A DNA stretch of 64,000 nucleotides, taken from contig NC_058519.1 of assembly GCF_904849725.1 (NCBI RefSeq), positions 19,947,267-20,011,266 on the forward strand. The letters run 5' to 3'. Both the position numbers and the translations under genes were made by a program. Positions 54,501 to 64,000 of this stretch are shown here, piece by piece; position 1 is the stretch's first letter, and each line of letters starts with the position of its first letter. The notes under the pieces were generated by a model that saw nothing but the letters and a program-made list of their open reading frames with translations, had not been told where the DNA came from and searched no databases. This DNA comes from Hordeum vulgare subsp. vulgare. Its lineage: Eukaryota > Streptophyta > Magnoliopsida > Poales > Poaceae.

Positions 54501-55023
54501 AGAAATGCATTAAATCAAGGAGCAACTATAATAATTGAATTCCTTGAAATCCACGGTAGCAATTTCATTACTACTCAAAGTTTTAACGTCTTCTACTCCA
54601 GTTTTAATGCTTTTAACATCAAGGTAGATGGACTCCGAATCATTGGGCCACTTTTCAACCAAAGTGGATTCATATCCATCCCCATAATCATTAGGTTTGA
54701 CACAAGAAAACAAAGATTCAATGGGAGTCACACCAAGCACTTTAAGATCTTCGTGATTCTCATCACGAGAACACGCCTTTTTAAGCCATTCATGTCTAGC
54801 AAAATTTGGGCGGTTCTTTCTTGGCTCTCAATCATGGAAACATGCATAGCTTTCAAAGTTTCATCCATGTTGATTTTGGGAGGAGCACATCTAACTTTCA
54901 AAGCATCAACATCACAAGAAATCCTATCCACGCTCTTAGCCAAATCGTCAATTTTGAGTAGTTTTTCCTCTATGGACGCATTGAAAATCTTTTGAGAGTT
55001 GACGAATTCTTTGATATTACTCT

Positions 55024-55980
55024 CTAGATCATAGGGTAATCTATTGTAATTTCCATGAGTATTGTTGTAGGAGTTGCCAAGTTATTAGAGGAGTTACTAG
55101 GAAAAGGCCTAGGAACATAGTTTCCTCTAAATGTATTGTTGTTGCCAAAGTTATTCCTACCAACAAAATTAACGTCCAAGCTAGCGTTGCTACTCTCAAT
55201 CAAAGAAGACAAAGGCATATCATTAGGATCCAAAGGAGCACTTCTACTAGCAACCAAATTCATTAACTCATCCATCTTAGCACTCAACTAGTTAATTTCT
55301 TCTATAGCGTGTACCTTCTTACTAGTAGGTGACCTTTCAGTGTGCCACTGAGAGTAGTTCGTCATGATGTTGTATAAGAGCTTTGTGGCTTCTCCTAACG
55401 TGATTTCCATGAACGTTCCACCTGAGGCGGAGTCCAAGATATTTCTAGAAGCGAAATTCAAGCAAGCGTAGAAGATTTGAATAATCATCCAAAGGCTTAA
55501 GCCATGAGCAGGACAATTTCTAATCATTAACTTCATTCTCTCCCAAGCTTGTGCAACATGTTCATGATCAAGTTGCTTGAAATTCATGATATCATTACGG
55601 AGAGAGATGATCTTAGCCGGCGGAAAATACTTGGATATATAAGCATCTTTGCACTTATCCCAAGAATCGATACTATTTTTGGGCAAAGAAGAAAACCAAG
55701 CTTTTGCGCGATCTCGCAACGAGAATGGAAAAAGCTTCAACTTAATCACGTCATTATCCACATATTTTTTCTTTTGCATATCGCAAAGCTCAATGAAGGT
55801 ATTGATATGGGATGAGGCATCTTCACTAGGAAGGTCAGATAATTTCTCTTTCATAACAAGATTCAGCAAAGCGGCATTGATTTCGTATGACTCCGCACTA
55901 GTGGCGGGAGCAATCGGAGTACTAATAAAATCATTATTATTAGTATTCGAGAAGTCACAAAGTTTGGTGTTTTCGTTCAT
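55024..55980 (-). pseudogene. Gypsy gag
   Basis: ATG at 55980 (MNENTKLCDFSN) follows the primer site by about 190 bp. The retrotransposon gag domain shows the typical order: ALLNLVMKEKLSDLPSEDAS, HINTFIELCDM, LKLFPFSLRDRAKAWFSSLP, SWDKCKDAYISKYFPPAK, and QAWERMKLMIRNCPAHGL. An in-frame stop at about 55288 (after EEIN) separates the C-terminal Asn-rich part (SAKMDELMNLVASRSAP, GRNNFGNNNTFRGN). Gag would form the particle that packages element RNA. The stop may be read through or may mark decay. An approximately 35-residue Asn/Ser-rich stretch rather than a clear zinc knuckle follows. Confidence 0.85.
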
Positions 55981-56200
55981 GGTGACTTCAGCAAGCAAGC
56001 AAGCACACAAGCAAACAAAAAGCAGGCGAGAAAAAGGGCGACCGAAAAGGCGAACGAAAAAGGCAAATTGGTGAAGTGGGGGAGAGGAAAACGAGAGGCA
56101 ACTGGCAAACGAAGTAAATGCAAGAGATGAGTTTGCGACACCTACTTGGATGAGTTCTTGACTTGATCTTCCTCCCCGGCAACGGCGCCAGAAATTCTTC

Positions 56201-59200
56201 TGCTATCCCACAAACAACAGCGCCAGAAGTTGACACGTTGACAAAGGCTGGGCTTGCGTTGGTTCATCCCTTGAAGAGGAAAGGGTGATGCAGCACAGGA
56301 GCAGTAAGTATTTCCCTCAGTTTGAGAACCAAGGTATCGATCCAGAAGGAGGGTCTCGTCAAGTCCAGAGTACCTGCGCAAACACAAACAAGCTTGCACC
56401 CAACGCTTCAAAGGGGTTGTCAATCCCTTCAAGATTGTTTGCAAAGTGAGATCTGAAGGCGGAAAGTGCAACGAAGTAAAAAGTGTAAGGCTGAAAATAT
56501 GGTGTGGAGTAGACCCTGGGGGCCATAGTGTTCACTAGAGGCTTCTCTCAAAATAGCAAGTATTACGGTGGGTGAACAAATTACTGTCGAGCAATTGATA
56601 GAACCGCGCAAAGTCATGAAGATATCTAAGGAAATGATCATGCATATAGGCATCACGTCTGAGACAAGTAGACCGATACTTTCTGCATCTACTACTATTA
56701 CTCCACACATCAACCGCTATCTAGCATGCATCTAGTGTATTGAGTTTATGACGAATAGTGTAACGCTTTAAGCAAGATGACATGATGTAGAGGGTTAATC
56801 TCAAACCAATTATGAAAACCCCATCTTTTTACCCTTGATGGCAACAACACGATGCGTGCCTCGCTACCCCTTCTATCACTGGGTGAGGTCACCGCACGGT
56901 ATGAACCCAAAACCAAGCACTTCTCCCATTGCAAGAATCATAGATCTAGTTGGCCAGACAAAACCCACAACTCGAAAAGAATTACAAGGATATGAAATCA
57001 TGCATAAGAGAGATCAGAAGAAACTCAAATAAGATTCATAGATAATCTGATCATAAATCCACAATTCATCGGATATCGACAAACACACCGCAAAAGAAGA
57101 TGACATCGGATAGATCTCCATGAAGATCATGGAGAACTTTGTATTGAAGATCCAAGAGAGAGAAGAAGCCATCTAGTTACTAGCTATGGACCCGTAGGTC
57201 TATGGTGAACTACTCACGCATCATCGGAGAGGTCATGGTGTTGATGGAGAAGCCCCTCCGTGCGGCAGGGCACCAAGACGTGCCCCAGATGGGATCTTGC
57301 GGAGACAGAAGCTTGCGGCGGCGGAAAAACGATTGCGATGATCTCTTTATTTTTTCTGGAATTTTTGGGATTATATAGGCGAAAGACCTAGGCCAGGGGA
57401 CCTCCAGGGGGCCCACAAGCATGGATGGCGCGCCCCCCTGGCCGCGGGGTGGGGGCTTTGTTGGAAATATGCCCTAGAGGCAATAATAAATTAGTTATTA
57501 TTATATTTCTTAGTTCATGATAATCGTTTATTATCCGTGCTATAATTGTATTGATTGGAAACACAATACTTGTGTGGATACATAGACAAAACACTGTCCC
57601 TAGTAAGCCTCTAGTTGAGTAGCTCGTTGATCAAAGATGGTCAAGGTTTCCTGGCCATAGGCAAGTGTTGTCACTTGATAACGGGATCACATCATTAGGA
57701 GAATCATGTGATGGACTAGACCCAAACTAATAGACGTAGCATGTTGATCGTGTCATTTTGTTGCTATTGTTTTCTGTGTGTCAAGTTTTTGTTCCTATGA
57801 CCATGAGATCATATAACTCACGGACACCGGAGGAATGCTTTGTGTGTATCAAACGTCGCAACTTAACTGGGTGACTATAAAGATGCTCTACAGGTATCTC
57901 CGAAGGTGTTCGTTGAGTTAGTATGGATCAAGACTGGGATTTGTCACTCCGTGTGACGGAGAGGTATCTCAGGGCCCACTCGGTAATACAACATCACACA
58001 CAAGCCTTGCAAGCAATGTGACTTAGTGTAAGTTGCGGGATCTTGTATTACGGAACGAGTAAAGAGACTTGCCGGTAAACGAGATTGAAATAGGTATGCG
58101 GATACTGACGATCGAATCTCGGGCAAGTAACATACCGAAGGACAAAGGGAATGACATACGGGATTATATGAATCCTTGGCACTGAGGTTCAAATGATAAG
58201 ATCTTCGTAGAATATGTAGGATCCAATATGGGCATCCAGGTCCCGCTATTGGATATTGACCGAGGAGTCTCTCGGGTCATGTCTACATAGTTCTCGAACC
58301 CGCAGGGTCTGCACACTTAAGGTTCGACGTTGTTTTATGCGTATTTGAGTTATATGGTTGGTTACTGAATGTTGTTCGGAGTCCCGGATGAGATCACGGA
58401 CGTCACGAGGGTTTCCGGAATGGTCCAGAAATGAAGATTGATATATAGGATGACCTCATTTGATTACCGGAAGGTTTTCAGAGTTACCGGGAATGTACCG
58501 GGAATGACGAATGGGTTCCGGGAGTTCACCGGGGGGGGGGGGGCAACCCACCCCGGGGAAGCCCATAGGCCTTGAGGGTGGCGCACCAGCCCTTAGTGGG
58601 CTGGTGGGACAGCCCAAAAGGGCCCTATGCACATTGGAAGAAAAATCAAAGAGAAAGAAAAAAAAGAAGGAGGTGGGAAGGGAAGGAAGGACTCCCACCC
58701 ACCAAACCAAGTCCAACTCGGTTTGGGGGGGGGGGAGACCTTCCCCCTTGGCTCGGCCCCAAGGCAAGGCCCCCCCTCTCCCACCTATATATACGGAGGT
58801 TTTAGGGCTGATTTGAGACGACTTTTACACGGCAGCCCGACCACATACCTCCATGGTTTTTTCCTCTAGATCGCGTTTCTGCGGAGCTCGGGCGGAGCCC
58901 TGCTGAGACAAGATCATCACCAACCTCCGGAGCGCCGTCACGCTGCCGGAGAACTCTTCTACCTCTCCGTCTCTCTTGCTGGATCAAGAAGGCCGAGATC
59001 ATCGTCGAGCTGTACGTGTGCTGAACGCGGAGGTGCCTTCCGTTCGGTACTAGATCGTGGGACTGATCGCGGGATTGTTCGCGGGGCGGATCGAGGGACG
59101 TGAGGACGTTCCACTACATCAACCGCGTTCACTAACGCTTCTGCTGTACGGTCTACAAGGGTACGTAGATCACTCATCCCCTCTCGTAGATGGACATCAC

Positions 59201-59535
59201 CATGATAGGTCTTCGTACGCGTAGGAAAATTTTTGTTTCCCATGCGACGTTCCCCAACAGGCTTGTGGGGCCCCTGGGGCTCCCCTGCCTTGGCTCCCAA
59301 GTTCTCCGATCTTCCGTTCCAAAAAAAATCTTTTCGGGGATTTTCTTCCGTTTGGACTCCGTTTCAATATCTCCTCTGAAAGGGGTCAAAAACATGGAAA
59401 AAACAGGAACTGACGCTTGGCACTGAGTTAATAAGTTAGTCCTAAAAATATATAAAAGACATACAAAACATCCAAAGTTTGACAAGATAATAGCATGAAA
59501 CCATCAAAAATTATAGATAAGTTGGAGACGTATCA
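56201..59535 (-). repeat. 5' LTR of the minus-strand gypsy element, split by a solo LTR
   Basis: The pieces 56201-57458 and 59265-59535 are continuous LTR sequence; the uninterrupted counterpart is 49618-51164. GGCTT is duplicated at the break (57454-57458 and 59260-59264). Confidence 0.93.
57459..59259 (+). mobile_element. Solo LTR of the BARE1/WIS/Angela copia lineage
   Basis: 1801 bp, starting TGTTGGAAATATGCCCTAGA and ending CGACGTTCCCCAACA, flanked by GGCTT on both sides. The sequence is the well-known Angela/BARE1 LTR, with a TATATATA box near 58790 and homopolymer G runs at 58530 and 58725. No internal region or second LTR is present, so LTR-LTR recombination removed the rest. Confidence 0.93.
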
Positions 59536-59986
59536 AGGCACGACAGCGGGAGGGTCCTGCACAGAATTAACATGGCCTGAAACAGGCGGGTCAGTAGACA
59601 AATAGGACAGGTCATATTTGCGCATACGATCACCCGTAGCCGGTTCAGTGGAAGGAAACAAGAGGACATTAGCCAAGGAGGAGACATCTATGGTGACCCC
59701 ACGGGTGGCGTAGGAAATAACAGACTCATAAAAAATAACATCACAAGGGATGTAAATATGGCCCGTGGAGCGATCAAGGCACTTGTAGCCCTTATGCATC
59801 TGGCTATAGCCTAAGAACACACACATGGTGTAACGAAAAGCAAGCTTTTGTGTGTTATATTTGTGCAAACTAGGCCAACAAGCACACCCAAAAGTGCGGA
59901 GACGATACATTGGTGTATCTTGTTGAAGAACAGGTGTGGGCATGCGATTGATGATATAGCACGCAGCAAGAAACACTTCATCCCAT
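59536..59986 (-). pseudogene. Ty1/copia pol: end of integrase region
   Basis: The minus-strand reading gives WDEVFLAACYIINRMPTPVL, RTFGCACWPSLHKYN, FRYTMCVFLGYSQMHKGYKC and SYATRGVTIDVSSL. This is the C-terminal integrase and linker region of plant copia polyproteins, directly upstream of the RT part at 47608-49617. It is cut on its left by the gypsy insertion (AGGCA duplication) and on its right by the CACTA element (CAT). The upstream gag, protease and integrase core are not in the window and presumably lie beyond the CACTA. The open frame here is 147 codons without a stop, so the breaks are mainly the insertions and the RT frameshifts. Confidence 0.87.
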
Positions 59987-60004
59987 CACTAGTAGGAGAA
60001 AGGC

Positions 60005-60200
60005 TACCAGTAGCGCTGGTTTTACCCTTACCAGTAGCGCTGGGGTCAGCGCTACTGCAATCGCGCTATCGCTAATCTATTAGCAGTAGCGCTGAAATTA
60101 AAAGCGCTACTGGTATACACATTAGCAGTAGCGCTGGAATAAATAAAGCGCTACTGCTAAGACGACGCTACTGCTAAAATATTCCAGCGCTGCTGCTAAT
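60005..60200. repeat. CACTA subterminal repeats
   Basis: About ten copies of AGTAGCGCTGG or its complement CCAGCGCTACT are arranged in direct and inverted order. Such arrays are the usual binding sites for CACTA transposition proteins. Confidence 0.8.
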
Positions 60201-60445
60201 ATTCCTGCTTTTAATATTTAATTCGTGTTGTATTTATGTCCCCCCTACGTATTTGTGCATGCTCTATACAGTGGTTTCATCATATCATAATAAACATGCA
60301 TAATTTGCACCACATCATACACATAAAGTAGTCTCTTCATTTATACCATCATCATCATCATCATTATCCAACACAAATATCATCAAATCTCGAAAATAGC
60401 GATACACACGAGTCATGGCACACCCACAAGTTTCATCATCCCTAT

Positions 60446-60721
60446 CTAAACCATCACGTAGAAGAGAAGGGCAACCAGCATGAGCAAGAGCGCGACTATG
60501 TAGTACTTCTTGAGGCATCGTTTTCGCTCCGTCTCTTGCAGTAGCATCCACCTCAAGTAACTCATTTCTGCTTCGGCTCTGCTGTCGAACCCTCTGTGGC
60601 TAGCCCCCGGGTACCTGTCCACCTGGGCCTGAGCGTCTGGCCAGTGGTCGTACACTCCTGGAACCCTCCCAATGAATACGGCATAGCAGCCCTTCACCAT
60701 CTCCGATCTATGTACCTGCAT
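60446..60721 (-). CDS. RNase H1 N-terminal-like (viroplasmin-type) domain ORF in the CACTA
   Basis: A 91-codon ORF starts at ATG 60721 (MQVHRSEMVKGC). It carries the hybrid-binding fold found at the N-terminus of eukaryotic RNase H1: YAVFIGRVPGVYDHWPDAQA, then QVDRYPGASHRGFDSRAEAE. A Leu/Val-rich transmembrane-like tail (YIVALLLMLVALLFYVMV) ends at 60446. The domain binds RNA-DNA hybrids or double-stranded RNA; there is no catalytic RNase H part. It sits downstream of the Ulp1-like region on the same strand and may be its last exon or a separate small gene. Similar small ORFs occur in grass CACTA elements. The hydrophobic tail is unusual for this domain and suggests either membrane anchoring or a read-through into non-coding sequence. 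Confidence 0.62.
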   Translation of the reverse strand: MQVHRSEMVKGCYAVFIGRVPGVYDHWPDAQAQVDRYPGASHRGFDSRAEAEMSYLRWMLLQETERKRCLKKYYIVALLLMLVALLFYVMV

Positions 60722-60908
60722 CGTAAGTTGATTAATTCAACGATATATAATATGCAACATAATGTACTTGAGAAACACAAGTAGTAAACATATATAAATA
60801 ACGAAGTTCCTCATACACAAACTAATTAACTAGAATGATGTACGGTAGTTCATATAAATACTAGTAGTATTAATTATAATTGAGCACACACATTGCCATC
60901 ATCAATCA

Positions 60909-62493
60909 CTATTCCTCATCGAAGTTCCAATCTTCATATTCAGGGATGAAGCACCCGATCTTCCTGAAAGGATTCATGTCCAGACCCTAAGCGACTAGCA
61001 CATCTCGGACAGTCTCCTGCCTCATTGGCCCATGGTATAATATCCCTCTTTGTTCGACGACCTGCTTCATGATCACCTGGGCAAGTTCACACTGGATGTG
61101 ATAAAACTCAGCTCGGATTTGATGATCCGGTGTGTGCTTGTGGCCCAGCTGAGAATCTTGGCATCACCTGAATTAGATGACATGCGAAGGCGTTGTTTAT
61201 CCCTTCTGAACTCGATCATGTGATGCATGAGGTAGAATCCATCAGCCCTACTACCATTTGGTTGCTGGATGCACCATAAGTTGGTCTTATGGCCGAAAGC
61301 CGGTGCTTTGTTCATGTACCTTTTCACCTTGATATATCCACTAGTAAGGCTGTAGGTGAAAATGGCACTATCGAGAACATTCTTTATGTGCGTGTAATCC
61401 TTCTTCTTGATGTTCATCGATGAGTCCAAGTACAGAGCATAGAAGTATTGAGGGTACAAACAGATGAGGACGCCCCCCCCCCCCCCCGCTGCGCAAAATA
61501 AGCAGAGCTCAAATTAGCCTCCATGCTTGCAAATGAATGAGCAAAACTTACGAAAGGATATCCGCGGATAACTTACGTGGGATGATAAGGCAGGAGAATC
61601 ATTTCCTTGTCCTTATTAGCGAGCATGAAGTCGCTGATGTACTTGCTCGCAGAGTCCCGGTGCTCTTGGCACTCTGTCAACAAGCTCTCGTGCATACAGT
61701 ACGGGTCCATGACACACATATATTATATGTTCTCGTGCCTGATGATGTAGTTGAGATGCGACGCATACATGCGGATGAACTGAAAATCCATCTTGGTCAA
61801 GTGGAACATGTCGTAGAAGTAGTCAAATCGCATGATGAACTTGTCCCCGGGCCATGTGTCGACGTATCCACTCGCACCCGAAACCTGAACCGGGTAAAGT
61901 TGGTATCCTGGTTTTTTCGAGCTAAGCAGTTTCTTCTCTATGGCCAGCACATCATCATGAAGTCTCCTTAGATCATTGTTCTTTATGCTCTCTACCGCTT
62001 TCTGATGTAGGATCGGGTGGCCGACGACATGGAAACACTCCGCACCTTCGACATGTATCCTTTCTACCTCCCAGGGTTGATGCTGGCTGCTTGAAGCAGA
62101 TCTAGCGCCTCTACAACCTTTCTTTTCCGGTCTCCTCCTTTGCTTCTTGGCGGGTGGCGGTAGTGAGCCCGCCATACCTTCCCTAACCACATCCGCCAGC
62201 GTTGTCGGGCCAATTAGCAGTAGACGGCCCCTGTGTTGTTCTTGCTGGGTAGAGGCGGCATCTGGAGGCGTCTCCTGCGAGGATCGCATGAAGAGAGACT
62301 TTTTGCAATTAGTCATCAGATGTTCCGGCTCTGGCAAATCAGGAATCATGAAGTCATCTGCATGCTCATAGTCCGAGTCATATTGCTGAGCATCGTCACA
62401 ACCGGTATTGATATACTGGTTAGGATCGTCATCATCCTCCTCCATGACATCATCAACATTTGCTTCTTCGACGAGGGTGACGCCATCTCGCAC
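60909..62493 (-). pseudogene. Ulp1-like (C48 peptidase) protein of the CACTA element, degraded
   Basis: Exon 62493-61553 and exon 61480-60909 flank a GT-AG-type intron; the first exon probably extends further right. The N-terminus is acidic (MEEDDDDPNQY), followed by a basic Pro/Lys patch (PPPAKKQRRRPEKKGCRG), a helical region, and the start of a Ulp1-like fold: DFMLANKDKEMILLPYHP, then LICLYPQYFYALYLDSS (Asp of the triad). The expected Gln/Cys region reads WCIQQPNGSRADGFYLMHHM, where the nucleophile Cys is not visible (Asp in its place). An in-frame TAA lies near 61716 and a frameshift near 61110. Ulp1 enzymes remove SUMO; TE-borne copies are common in CACTA and MULE elements. This one cannot be active as read. 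Confidence 0.6.
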
Positions 62494-62539
62494 TAATGGA
62501 GGCTCTCCCTCACCGCGTCATCCGCTATCTCCCCCCACG

Positions 62540-64000
62540 TGTTAGAGCATATATCTCCATAAGTGGTTTTGGTAATTGATGACAATTCCTATGGACTAAT
62601 GGTTGCCTTAAGTTATATTTATAGGATTTGTCCATAGGCACTTCTTGAAGTCCATCTGTTGGGTTCAAGGAGTTTATATGATGACCAAGGTGGTATTCAA
62701 GGTACTATCCAAAGAATGGTCATAGAGACACAAGGTTGATCAAGATCTCAGACAAAGAGTAAATCAAGATGATCAACACACAAAGCATACAAGATGTACC
62801 GAGAGGGATCAAGTGATCCCATGGTATGGTAAGCATTGTCCATTACGTGTTTGTGTACTAACCCATGGTCTTCGTGAGAGTTCTATGTGGGGGTTAGGTG
62901 TGTTTCCATGGGCTTGCGTCAAAGAGAAGATCTCATACAACCCATGAAGTATGACGTCAAGTTGTGATCGTCATCAAGATTGCGATGTGCAAGTTCAAGT
63001 GGATCAACACGAAGATATCATGCTTAAAGCTTGCCGTCCATTGTGGTGGCAATGGGCTTGTGAAGATATGCTGAAGAGTGGCTCACCCATAGTGAGTATG
63101 GGGGAGCAATCAACTAGTCTTCATCAAGCCAACGCAATCAAGAAAGGTGGTCCATCTTGAGGAAGCCAAGATCATCATCTTCTAGCTCAAGAGGACGAGG
63201 TGCAAGGTATAGGTTTGCCCTTGATAGGTTTTCTGTTTAGGATAGATTGTTGTACTATCAAGGGGGGCTCTCAAGTGAGTAGCTATCGTATCTTTCGTTG
63301 AGAGCTCAAACCATTTGCATCCTTGCATCATACTTCCTGGTTCTTGTTTGGTGTTTCTCTTTGTGAGTTTTAGAGCTTATGGTCATCTTCGTGACAAGAT
63401 CGAGTTCATCGAAAACGGAGTCCATATGCTTCTACTATGATGTTTTCGATGTTGGTGTTTTTGCCGGTTCTTCATTCATAGAGGACTCACATCTCTATAT
63501 CATTGGCATTTTCATATCTGTTTGGATAGCTCTTGTCGTCCTGAATCCAACAAGCTTGGGTTTGCTCGATTCGGAGCTCGTATGCGAAAGTTATGGCTGT
63601 TTCAGTGGCGAGCGGTAGTACCGCTAGAGTTGGCGGTAGTACCGCTGGCCCTAGCGATAGTACCGCTGGCTGGCGGTAGTACCGCCCCTGGTCAGCGGTA
63701 GTACTGCTCCAGGAGCTTAGTACCGCCTGCCTAGCGGTTGTTCGTGGACGGACCTTTTTGCGAAGACTTTCTTGGCGGTGGTAGTGCCTTTGCACTACCA
63801 GGGGCCCAGCGGTAGTACAGTTGGAGTGCGAGCGGTAGTACGGCTGCAACCAGCGGTAGTACCGCTAGTCGGCGGTAGTACCGCTGGAGCCAGCGGTAGT
63901 ACCGCTGGGCTCGGGTTGTAAGTGGGGGTAACGGTCTGATTCCTTCCCCCACTATATAAAGGGGGTCTTCTTCCCCCTTGGTCTTATCTATCCGTTGAGC
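62540..64000 (+). mobile_element. LTR (TGTTAGAG type) running off the window
   Basis: It starts TGTTAGAGCATATATCTCCA and is closely similar to 9911-11300. It holds an array of GCGGTAGTACCGC-type motifs (63610-63905) and a TATATAAA box at 63953. Five bases CCACG precede it. Whether it is a solo LTR or part of a full element cannot be seen. Confidence 0.82.

Larger units (their letters stand above)
49618..59535 (-). mobile_element. Ty3/gypsy-type LTR retrotransposon with gag and protease only
   Basis: It is on the minus strand. The LTRs are 56201-59535 (5', enlarged by a nested insertion) and 49618-51164 (3'), starting TGATACGTCTCC and ending GGGATAGCA. The perfect duplication AGGCA lies at 49613-49617 and 59536-59540. 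The tRNA-Asp-type primer site is at 56190-56174 and the polypurine tract AAGCTTGGGGATGC is next to 51165. gag and a protease-like region are present, but no RT or integrase, so it is non-autonomous. LTR starts and 3' internal blocks match the plus-strand element at 13542. Confidence 0.93.
59987..62539. mobile_element. Left end of a CACTA (En/Spm-type) DNA transposon
   Basis: It begins CACTAGTAGGAGAAAGGCTA, the CACTA signature, after CAT (probable 3-bp duplication). Subterminal AGTAGCGCTGG repeats follow in both orientations (60005-60195). Two minus-strand coding regions lie inside. An LTR element entered at 62540 and the right CACTA end is outside the window. Confidence 0.82.

Overview
This is nuclear DNA of a large-genome grass, almost certainly of the wheat/barley tribe (Triticeae). 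The evidence is plant-type split genes and about 50 kb of nested grass transposons: a BARE1/WIS/Angela-type LTR, gypsy elements whose LTRs begin TGATACGTCTCC and whose primer-binding sites match tRNA-Asp, Stowaway and PIF/Harbinger elements, Mutator-like elements and a CACTA end. I see no bacterial, organellar or CRISPR features. Family and species statements come from recognition, not from a search.

Only two ordinary host genes are visible. At the left edge (1-554, minus strand) is the 5' part of an RMR-type vacuolar sorting receptor: signal peptide plus the start of a PA domain, running off the window. At 24954-28874 (plus strand) is a complete six-exon gene for a 274-residue organelle-targeted protein of the DUF615/YjgA(DarP) ribosome-associated family. 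It has a telo-box upstream and probably a 3'UTR intron that begins at the base after the stop codon.

Layout. 852-6341: two PIF/Harbinger-type elements (3-bp TTA duplications), one carrying a broken acidic ORF and one a Myb/NAM-type ORF1 gene. 6345-9464: a GC-rich retroposon-like stretch and unassigned DNA. 9465-23623: a degraded Harbinger whose transposase gene is split by three LTR insertions: a solo LTR at 9911-13362 that holds a mosaic filler, a complete 7.0-kb non-autonomous gypsy element at 13542-20577, and a reversed solo LTR at 21019-22463. 23627-29720: MITEs and the DUF615-like gene. 30766-39082: Mutator-type elements nested in one another. The innermost, 32834-38333, has a perfect 9-bp duplication and about 450-490-bp TIRs, and carries a MURA-type transposase facing a plant-mobile-domain gene. 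39083-47520: LTR scraps, a MITE, a long (TA)n(TG)n tract, and a local tandem duplication interrupted by a Harbinger element carrying a GRF-zinc-finger ORF. 47499-59986: a minus-strand copia pol gene split by a 9.9-kb minus-strand gypsy element (gag and protease, no RT or integrase), whose 5' LTR holds a solo Angela/BARE1-type LTR. 59987-62539: the left end of a CACTA element with RNase-H1-N-like and Ulp1-like coding regions, broken by another LTR (62540 to the window end).

Target-site duplications give a relative order: Angela-type LTR after gypsy, gypsy after copia, LTR after CACTA, CACTA after copia, inner MULE after outer MULE, and three LTR elements after the Harbinger. Nearly all transposon genes are broken. 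The exceptions are the 263-codon ORF of the non-autonomous gypsy element and a 99-codon Harbinger cargo ORF. I did not find a clearly new defence or metabolic system. The most noteworthy structures are the two-gene MULE with mirror-image TIR-encoded leaders and the set of Harbinger elements carrying unrelated cargo ORFs.
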